Assembly: GCA_016207865.1 (NCBI GenBank)
Contig: JACQZD010000188.1
Coordinates: 1-5,268 of the forward strand
Length of the DNA: 5,268 bases
Direction of reading: 5' to 3'
Source of the DNA: Nitrospirota bacterium
Lineage (GTDB): Bacteria > Nitrospirota > Thermodesulfovibrionia > UBA6902 > DSMQ01
The notes below the pieces were generated by a model. The model was not told the origin of the DNA. It saw only the letters and a list, made by a program, of their open reading frames with translations, and ran no database searches. Numbering within the stretch: the stretch's first letter is position 1; the number at the start of each line of letters is the position of its first letter. Positions 1 through 4,590 of the stretch are shown here, one piece after another. The position numbers and the translations under genes are program-made.

Positions 1-146
1 AGCAGGCTCACCTGCCTGTGCCACTTATCAGACGCATGGCCGTCGCCTTCAATCCCGTAATTCTCTTCTAGAATAGCTTCGTCAACAGGCTTTTTCCTTA
101 CGCCCTTTTTATCGCTTATGTTTATGGAAACAATTTTAGCGCTCAT
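1..146 (-). CDS. MOSC-domain protein, N-terminal part (runs off window)
   Basis: The minus strand from the ATG at 146-144 is open to the window edge and gives 48 complete codons, beginning MSAKIVSINISDKKGVRKKP. The opening beta-strand 'KIVSINIS', the 'KKGVRKKPV' turn and the later 'GIEGDGHA' and 'WHRQVSLL' segments are characteristic of stand-alone MOSC-domain proteins. That family is related to the C-terminal domain of molybdenum cofactor sulfurase and is thought to handle sulfur or the molybdenum cofactor. The conserved cysteine expected later in the domain is outside the window, so activity cannot be judged. The start is well placed, because the family begins a few residues before the first strand. 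No Shine-Dalgarno sequence precedes it: the bases before the ATG read AAACCT. It follows metG on the same strand after 183 bp and so may have its own promoter. Family call from memory of conserved segments; exact substrate unknown. Confidence 0.8.
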   Translation of the reverse strand, partial: MSAKIVSINISDKKGVRKKPVDEAILEENYGIEGDGHASDKWHRQVSL

Positions 147-168
147 AGGTTTAATATAAAATAATTAG

Positions 169-318
169 AAGAAGGCAGATGTTGCGAAAAAATTTATTTT
201 TTGATACCTGAACGTACATTTAACTGATAGCAACCGGTGTTTTATTGGATATAACCAATAATAATGCTTTCAAGATTTTATCAAGTTAAATAAATTTTTG
301 AGTAATGTCTGCCTTCTT
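169..318. repeat. 150-bp element with 31-bp imperfect terminal inverted repeats
   Basis: Bases 169-199 pair with 288-318 without gaps at 26 of 31 positions. The outer block is AAGAAGGCAGA (169-179) against TCTGCCTTCTT (308-318), and the inner block is AAAAATTTATTT (188-199) against its complement (288-299). The mismatched columns are 180/307, 181/306, 184/303, 186/301 and 187/300. The first three would be G-U pairs in a plus-strand RNA and A-C mismatches in a minus-strand RNA. The 88 bp between the arms are AT-rich and carry no open frame of note. The element fills most of the gap between metG and the MOSC gene. It could be a miniature inverted-repeat element without transposase or a structured RNA/regulatory region. 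No convincing target duplication is visible; only TA flanks the outer ends (166-167 and 319-320), which means little in such AT-rich DNA. Confidence 0.6.
242..261. repeat. small perfect inverted repeat inside the metG-MOSC gap
   Basis: TTATTGG (242-248) and CCAATAA (255-261) are perfect complements separated by six bases (ATATAA). The hairpin sits near the middle of the larger inverted-repeat element, about 96 bp upstream of the MOSC start. There is no T-run after it on either strand and the stem has only two G-C pairs, so it does not look like an intrinsic terminator. An operator for a dimeric regulator or an inner stem of a structured element are both possible. Confidence 0.4.
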
Positions 319-329
319 TATCAAATCAA

Positions 330-2327
330 TTATTTAATCCCCGCCCCCTCCTTTACATCCTTCTCAGTCGTTAATATTGATAATACCCCCTCGCTGTCAG
401 TTGCGGCAAGGAGCATGCCCTGCGACTCAACCCCCATTAACTTTGCAGGCTGAAGATTTGTAACCACCACAACCTTTTTCCCAACAAGGTCCTCAGGCGC
501 ATAAACATTCCCGATGCCTGCCACAACCTGCCGTATTTCTCCTGTATCTACTTGAAGCTTAATCAGTTTGTTTGATTTTTTCACCCGCTCTGCGCCGATA
601 ACCTTTCCAACCTTTAATTGAACCTTCGCAAAGTCGGCAATGGTTATAAGGTTTTCAAATCCCCCCTCACCCCCCTTTGTTAAAGGGGGGACAGAGGAAT
701 TATTTTCTTTCGTCGCCTCTATCCTCGGAAATAACTGTTCTGCCTTCTGTATCTTCATCCCTGATTTTAGCCTGCCCCACCAGCCGGTCTCCGCGATATT
801 AAAATCACCGACGCTTCCGCCGATGCCGAGCTGTCTCCAGACGGCATTTGCCGTGTCAGGCATAAACGGGTAAAGATAAATTGCAATCAGCCTTAGAGAT
901 TCGGCAAGCGTGTAAAGCGTATTGGAAAGGGTATCTTCATCTTTTTCCTTCCATGGAACTGCCGCCGCTATATATTCGTTCGTCTCATTTATTATCTTCC
1001 ACAACTGCGTTAATGCAGAGTGAAACTGAAGCTGTCTCAAAAAATCGTCATAGTTTTTTGAAAAATAGGACTCAGAGCCTGGCGTAAACCATGCCTTTAT
1101 CTTTTTTTCAATATCCCTGTCCCGGTCCTCAACTGCATCAGGTATATTGCCGTCCCTGTATTTACTTATCATAGTTAATGTGCGGCTTAAAAGATTCCCT
1201 AAGTCATTGGCAAGGTCTGTATTAATGCGTCTGACAAAAGCCTCTTCTGAAAAATCTCCGTCAAGCCCGAAGGGCACTTCCCTGAATAGAAAATACCTGA
1301 ACGCGTCTGTGCCGTACTTGTCAATCATTGCATTAGGGTCCACCACATTGCCGAAAGACTTTGACATTTTCTTTCCATTCACCGTCCACCAGCCGTGCGC
1401 AAAGATATTCTGAGGCAAAGGGAATTTAAGCGCCATAAGCATCGTAGACCAGTAAACGGCATGTGTTGTGAGGATATCTTTGCCGACGAGGTGATGGTCT
1501 GCAGGCCACCAGCTATCGGAGTTAAGAGTTAAGAGTTCGGAGTTAAGAGTTTCTTTTTCACTCCTGACTCCAGACTCCTGACTCCTGACTCCTTTTTTTG
1601 GCACAAGATACATTGTCGCGGAAAAATAATTTACCAGCGCGTCAAACCAGACATAAGTCACAAAGTCTTTGTCAAAAGAAAAGGGAATCCCCCATGAGAG
1701 CCTTGATTTGGGCCTTGATATGCAGAGGTCTCCAAGGGTGTTGTTCTTTAAAAAGCCCAAGACCTCATTCCTGCGCGTATCCGGAAGTATGTATGAGGGA
1801 TTATCTTCAATATATTTAATGAGCCTCTTCTGATACTTTGACATCAGGAAAAAATAGTTCTCTTCCTGTATCTGCTCCACTGCCCGGCCGCAGTCAGGAC
1901 ATTTCCCGTCAACAAGGTCTTTCTCCGTCCAAAACCGCTCGTCCGGTGTGCAATACCATCCCAAGTACTGTCTTCTTTCTATTTCTCCATTATCCCATAA
2001 AATCCGGATAAGTCCCTGCACTGTCTTAATATGCTCCGGATCAGTGGTGCGGATAAATGCATCATTTGATATATTTAATTTGGCCCAGAGGTTTCTGAAA
2101 TTCCCGACCATCAAGTCGGCATGCGCCTTCGGGGTATGACTCCTTTCCTGCGCAGATTTTTCAACTTTCTGCCCGTGCTCGTCAGTGCCGGTAAGGAAAA
2201 AAACCTCCCTGCCTTTAAGCCTGTTGTACCGTGCAAGTATGTCTGCTGCAATAGTTGTATAGGCATGGCCTATATGCGGGATATCATTAACATAATAAAT
2301 CGGGGTGGTAACAAAAAACTTCTCCAT
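330..2327 (-). CDS. metG: methionyl-tRNA synthetase
   Basis: The 665-residue product charges tRNA-Met with methionine in the cytoplasm. The class I signatures are both present: HIGH at residues 18-21 and KMSKS at 320-324. A CP1 zinc knuckle is visible around residues 126-146 (C126, C143, C146), but the position expected to hold a fourth ligand is D129, in 'CTPD' where many relatives have CxxC. Anticodon recognition residues are in place: N378 and R382 in 'GNLLSR', and W459 in 'VPW'. Residues about 563-665 form the tRNA-binding OB-fold (EMAP-II/tRBD-like), the dimerisation domain of the long MetRS type. Two low-complexity inserts interrupt the fold. Residues 246-270 lie between 'ATMYL' and 'WWPAD', where Bacillus MetRS has a much shorter loop; about 545-557 lie in the linker before the OB-fold. 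It starts 6 bp after ricT, with a Shine-Dalgarno site inside the end of ricT. No terminator hairpin follows the stop codon. Confidence 0.97.
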   Translation of the reverse strand: MEKFFVTTPIYYVNDIPHIGHAYTTIAADILARYNRLKGREVFFLTGTDEHGQKVEKSAQERSHTPKAHADLMVGNFRNLWAKLNISNDAFIRTTDPEHIKTVQGLIRILWDNGEIERRQYLGWYCTPDERFWTEKDLVDGKCPDCGRAVEQIQEENYFFLMSKYQKRLIKYIEDNPSYILPDTRRNEVLGFLKNNTLGDLCISRPKSRLSWGIPFSFDKDFVTYVWFDALVNYFSATMYLVPKKGVRSQESGVRSEKETLNSELLTLNSDSWWPADHHLVGKDILTTHAVYWSTMLMALKFPLPQNIFAHGWWTVNGKKMSKSFGNVVDPNAMIDKYGTDAFRYFLFREVPFGLDGDFSEEAFVRRINTDLANDLGNLLSRTLTMISKYRDGNIPDAVEDRDRDIEKKIKAWFTPGSESYFSKNYDDFLRQLQFHSALTQLWKIINETNEYIAAAVPWKEKDEDTLSNTLYTLAESLRLIAIYLYPFMPDTANAVWRQLGIGGSVGDFNIAETGWWGRLKSGMKIQKAEQLFPRIEATKENNSSVPPLTKGGEGGFENLITIADFAKVQLKVGKVIGAERVKKSNKLIKLQVDTGEIRQVVAGIGNVYAPEDLVGKKVVVVTNLQPAKLMGVESQGMLLAATDSEGVLSILTTEKDVKEGAGIK
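661..690. repeat. C6/G6 palindromic repeat within metG linker
   Basis: CCCCCCTTT (670-678) and AAAGGGGGG (682-690) form a perfect 9-bp stem with a 3-base loop, preceded by a second run of six C (661-666). On the coding strand it reads through as 'SVPPLTKGGEGGF' (about residues 545-557), in the unstructured linker between the anticodon domain and the C-terminal OB-fold. C5-6/TTT...AAA/G5-6 palindromes of this sort, with products such as PPLxKGGxGG, are dispersed repeats in several Gram-negative lineages. This copy is therefore best read as a dispersed element that landed in frame; that statement comes from general familiarity, not a search. Confidence 0.75.
1519..1592. repeat. head-to-head heptad tract within metG (catalytic domain)
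   Basis: GAGT recurs every 7 bp at 1519, 1526, 1533, 1540 and 1547 (units GAGTTAA, one GAGTTCG). After a 9-bp pyrimidine-rich spacer, ACTC recurs every 7 bp at 1560, 1567, 1574, 1581 and 1588 (units ACTCCTG, one ACTCCAG). The arms are inverted relative to each other and would pair imperfectly, with GAGT of each unit matching. The coding strand reads it without a stop as residues about 246-270 (for example GVRSQESGVRSEK and LNSELLTLNS). It lies in a loop of the catalytic domain just before 'WWPAD'. Confidence 0.9.
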
Positions 2328-2333
2328 CTTTTC

Positions 2334-3545
2334 TTACCTTCTCTTTTTCTTCCAGAAATTCCTGCGTTTGTTAAACGGCTTGCCCTTGCCCGCTTTTTCA
2401 GGCTGTTCTGAGCCGGGGACTTGCGCGGGGCGTTCAGTGTCCGGCGTCAGGCTTCCAGTGTCGTGAGTTGGAGGTTGAGTGTTGGGCATTTGAGGCTGGG
2501 CGCTGGGGCGTTGAGCTCCTGCCTGCCGGTTGGCAAGGTTCGGCATCCCCTGCCCCGGAGTCTGCTGCCTGTGTTCCTGCCTTCGGTGTCTGCGTTCTCT
2601 GTCGCGCCTTTTGTGTTCTCTGCCTTTATAACCTGTCTCAGTTTTTCCTGTAGTTTTATCATCCTGCCGCACTGCCGCCTGACCTTTTGCATTATTGCCT
2701 GTTAGTGTTTCTGCTGCTATCTGTTCTGCCTGCGGCTCTTCTATGTTTTCCTTTGAAGCTTCAACACAGGTTTCTCCGGGCTGTTTGCATTCATATCCCA
2801 GACAGCACATCAGCCTGCCGCAAATGCCTGAAAGCTTGCTTGGATTTAAGGCAAGCTCCTGCTTTTTAGCCATCCTTATTGATACCGGTTCAAAGGATGT
2901 AAGAAAAAGCGTGCAGCATGTCTGCCTGCCGCATACGCCGATGCCGCCGATGCATTTTACCTCGTCCCTTACGCCTATCTGCCGCATCTCTATACGGGTT
3001 TTAAATCTCCCGGCAAGGTCCCTTACAAGCTCCCGGAAGTCAATCCTCTCATCGGCGGTGAAATAAAAGATAAGCCTTTTCCTGTCAAGCGTTGACTCAG
3101 TGGCAATCACCTTCATGGCGAGATTATGGTCTTTTACCTTTTCAATGCAAAAAGCCCTTGCCTCGTTTTCAAAAGTACGGTTGTTTTTGTCATTGGCAAT
3201 GTCTTCTTCAGTTGCTATCCTGAGGATTTTTTTAAGTTGCTGCTCGGGCTTTTCAATGCTGTGTTTTGCTTTTATGACAACGCCGAGGTTCAAACCCATT
3301 TCAGACTCAGCCACAATCCGTATGCCGTGGCTGACTTCAACGCAGTTTACCTCAAAGAAACTTGGTTTGCCGCATGACTTAAATTTTACGCCTACTGCAT
3401 TTATATGTGTACGGGACTCACCGGCTTCAGCAGGCGGCGGGTTGTCAGACCCCGGTTTTTCAGCAGCTTCCGGCTGCTCTTCGCTAACCCTTTTGCCCGC
3501 ATTCTGTGCGTCGTCTGCGGTATTCTGTGTGCTATCTTCCAACAT
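2334..3545 (-). CDS. ricT: PSP1-domain regulatory Fe-S protein RicT
   Basis: The 403-residue product has an acidic, low-complexity N-terminus (1-46), a PSP1/RicT core (about 48-252) and a long basic tail (253-403). The core is recognised by 'LIFYFTADERIDFRELVRDLA' (158-178, quoted in part), 'GGIGVCGRQTCC' (200-211) and 'NPSKLSGICGRLMCCLGYE' (234-252). Cysteines C198, C205, C210, C211, C242, C247 and C248 include the positions that in Bacillus RicT (YaaT) help bind 4Fe-4S clusters in the RicA-RicF-RicT complex, which works with RNase Y in mRNA maturation. No RicA or RicF partner is in this window. Bacillus RicT is about 275 residues; the excess here is mostly the tail, rich in R, K, P and Q, containing two 21-bp-periodic arrays and ending in a cluster of basic residues (FWKKKRR), which would suit RNA binding. 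The start at 3545 is set by AGGAGG four bases upstream. An ATG at 3549 is out of frame. Confidence 0.92.
   Translation of the reverse strand: MLEDSTQNTADDAQNAGKRVSEEQPEAAEKPGSDNPPPAEAGESRTHINAVGVKFKSCGKPSFFEVNCVEVSHGIRIVAESEMGLNLGVVIKAKHSIEKPEQQLKKILRIATEEDIANDKNNRTFENEARAFCIEKVKDHNLAMKVIATESTLDRKRLIFYFTADERIDFRELVRDLAGRFKTRIEMRQIGVRDEVKCIGGIGVCGRQTCCTLFLTSFEPVSIRMAKKQELALNPSKLSGICGRLMCCLGYECKQPGETCVEASKENIEEPQAEQIAAETLTGNNAKGQAAVRQDDKTTGKTETGYKGREHKRRDRERRHRRQEHRQQTPGQGMPNLANRQAGAQRPSAQPQMPNTQPPTHDTGSLTPDTERPAQVPGSEQPEKAGKGKPFNKRRNFWKKKRR
2337..2342 (-). promoter_or_regulatory. ribosome binding site of metG
   Basis: AGAAGG on the minus strand lies inside the last codons of ricT, nine bases before the metG ATG. 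Termination of ricT and initiation of metG are therefore only a few bases apart, suggesting translational coupling. Confidence 0.6.
2428..2511. repeat. 12-unit degenerate heptad array in ricT tail (4 x 21 bp)
   Basis: Cut into 7-mers from 2428, the plus strand gives GGGCGTT, CAGTGTC; then CGGCGTC, AGGCTTC; later GTGAGTT, GGAGGTT, GAGTGTT, GGGCATT, and weaker units up to 2511, with a loose consensus of purines then YGTY. The exact period of 7 yields a 7-residue period in the protein every 21 bp: NTQPPTH and DTGSLTP are successive units, followed by a DTERPAQ unit and preceded by an SAQPQMP unit (about residues 345-373). The orientation is single, unlike the head-to-head tracts in metG and holB. 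Confidence 0.7.
2520..2535. repeat. CCGG-centred imperfect palindrome in ricT
   Basis: TGCCTGCCGGTTGGCA matches its own reverse complement at 12 of 16 positions, centred on CCGG (2526-2529). In the ricT frame it is read as part of 'NLANRQAG' (337-344). In another minus-strand frame it would read LPTGRQ, a peptide that I associate with a dispersed palindromic repeat seen in many environmental bacterial genomes. It directly abuts the heptad array. The assignment as a dispersed repeat is inferred from that resemblance. Confidence 0.45.
2559..2621. repeat. 3 x 21-bp periodic array coding a basic arm of RicT
   Basis: On the coding strand three successive 21-bp units start AGAGAACACA, AGAGAACGCA and CAGGAACACA. 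They encode the 7-residue units REHKRRD, RERRHRR and QEHRQQT (residues 309-329). The 8-mer GTTCTCTG recurs on the plus strand exactly 21 bp apart (2594 and 2615). The units diverge after the first ten bases, so the array is old or was degenerate from the start. Confidence 0.6.
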
Positions 3546-3549
3546 CCAT

Positions 3550-3555
3550 CCTCCT
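3550..3555 (-). promoter_or_regulatory. ribosome binding site of ricT (sets start)
   Basis: A full AGGAGG on the minus strand immediately follows the holB stop codon (TAG at 3558-3556) and stands four bases before the ricT ATG at 3545. The spacing is short, but no other in-frame start nearby has a better site. The arrangement indicates coupled translation of holB and ricT. Confidence 0.75.
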
Positions 3556-4590
3556 CTACAAGCTATAGCCCAAAGACTCTTTTAACAAAATACTTGTATG
3601 GTAAAATGTAAGCTCTTTGTTTAAATTAAACCGCAACCGGTCTTTTATATCATTAAGTTTATCAGAAAGCGCAAGTATTTCTCTCAAATCAGCGTGTTGT
3701 GAAATATTTTTTATCTCCGCCTCTTTGTCATAATTAATCAAAAGCCCTGTATTGTCCGCAGCCTTAAACACGGCAATATCCCTGAGCCAGAGCTGCGCCC
3801 ACTCAAACCATTCCTCCATAGAATCCCTGTCTGCCCATGACGCGCCCTCAATATTGCCCCGAAGGCTTTTAAGCATATCCAGAGAATCATCCCTCCTGCC
3901 GATCATATCCTCGCTTAATGCATCGCCGAGCCTTCCTGCAGAAAGCAGGCTTCTGAGTTTGTGATTTGTGTCTTGCGTTTCCTGCTTCAGCAGTTCTGTC
4001 ATTTTTTCAAGCGGAAGCGGAGAAAATCTGACCGTCTGGCATCTTGAACGTATTGTGTCAGGAATTAATTCAGGCCTTGAAGATATAAGAATTAAAAGAC
4101 TGTGCGCAGGCGGCTCTTCAAGGGTCTTCAAAAAGGCATTTGCCGCAGACTGATTAAGGTTTTCCGCTATGTCTATAACTGCAACCTTCCACCTGCCTTC
4201 AAATGACTTGTATGATAAATGCTCCTCAAGCTCCCTGATTATTTTAATCGTAATCTGGCCGCCGTCGCCTTCCGGGGCAATAAAAAATACATCAGGGTGA
4301 ATAGCCTTATCTATCTTTATGCAGGACGGGCACTCATCACAGCAGTCAATAATCAGTTCGGAGTCCGGAGTCCGGAGTTCTGAGTTTTGTTTTTCCCTTT
4401 TAACTCCTAACTCATAACTCATAACTCTTTCCCGGCAGTTAAGCGCCTTTGCAAAATTAACCGCTGTGAGTCTCTTGCCTATGCCTGCGTCGCCTGTAAA
4501 AAGATATGCATGGGCCAGGCGGTTTTTTGTAATACAGCCTCTTAACATCCCCAAGGCCCTTTCCTGCCCGATAATATTTTTTAAAGCCAT
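3556..4590 (-). CDS. holB: DNA polymerase III clamp-loader subunit delta prime
   Basis: The 344-residue product is the delta prime subunit of the clamp loader, which with delta and tau/gamma opens the beta sliding clamp on DNA. It opens with 'NIIGQERAL' and 'AHAYLFTGDAGIGK' (P-loop 33-39; R40 stands where an ATPase usually has T/S, and delta prime is often a non-hydrolysing member). It then has the zinc module (C52, C84, C87, C90), 'LKTLEEPP' (154-161) and the 'SRC' motif (182-184), whose arginine acts in trans on the neighbouring ATPase subunit. Between C52 and C84 there are 31 residues where E. coli delta prime has eight; the excess (about 55-79) is encoded by a heptad repeat tract. The frame stays open through it and both flanks align with the family, so the gene looks intact. 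Its start overlaps the end of tmk by 10 bp and has GGAG five bases upstream. Confidence 0.93.
   Translation of the reverse strand: MALKNIIGQERALGMLRGCITKNRLAHAYLFTGDAGIGKRLTAVNFAKALNCRERVMSYELGVKREKQNSELRTPDSELIIDCCDECPSCIKIDKAIHPDVFFIAPEGDGGQITIKIIRELEEHLSYKSFEGRWKVAVIDIAENLNQSAANAFLKTLEEPPAHSLLILISSRPELIPDTIRSRCQTVRFSPLPLEKMTELLKQETQDTNHKLRSLLSAGRLGDALSEDMIGRRDDSLDMLKSLRGNIEGASWADRDSMEEWFEWAQLWLRDIAVFKAADNTGLLINYDKEAEIKNISQHADLREILALSDKLNDIKDRLRFNLNKELTFYHTSILLKESLGYSL
4354..4427. repeat. head-to-head heptad tract within holB (zinc module)
   Basis: Four-base cores (C/G)AGT recur every 7 bp at 4354, 4361, 4368, 4375 and 4382 (units such as GAGTCCG). After a T/C-rich spacer, ACTC recurs at 4403, 4410, 4417 and 4424 (units ACTCATA and ACTCCTA). 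Size and design match the tract in metG, but the variable bases of the heptads differ. It is read without a stop as residues about 55-79, including 'YELGVKREKQNSEL'. The insertion point lies between the first and second zinc ligands of delta prime. Confidence 0.9.

Noticed and set aside
166..320. TA target duplication proving a transposon-derived element
   Set aside because: TA flanks both ends, but in AT-rich DNA this is expected by chance and the two ends are offset by one base.
147..329. Intrinsic terminator after metG
   Set aside because: The inverted repeats here are AT-rich, have a long loop or lack a following T-run; nothing resembles a GC stem plus poly-T.
670..690. Intrinsic terminator at the C6/G6 hairpin
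   Set aside because: It is inside the metG coding region, about 340 bp before the stop, and lacks a T-run after the stem on the coding strand.
1519..1592. CRISPR array
   Set aside because: Units are 7 bp, contiguous, without unique spacers, and change orientation half way.
2447..2692. Minus-strand frame of 81 codons inside ricT containing LPTGRQ
   Set aside because: It is a shifted frame of the ricT tail; LPTGRQ comes from the palindromic repeat and not from a separate gene.
3100..3585. Plus-strand open frame of 161 codons, and other plus-strand frames of 60-123 codons
   Set aside because: They lie wholly or mostly over well-recognised minus-strand genes, show no family resemblance and have compositions expected from the complementary strand of ricT, holB and metG.
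4354..4427. Possible frameshift or pseudogene in holB because of the odd insert
   Set aside because: Conserved delta prime sequence continues in the same frame on both sides, and all zinc ligands and the SRC motif are present.
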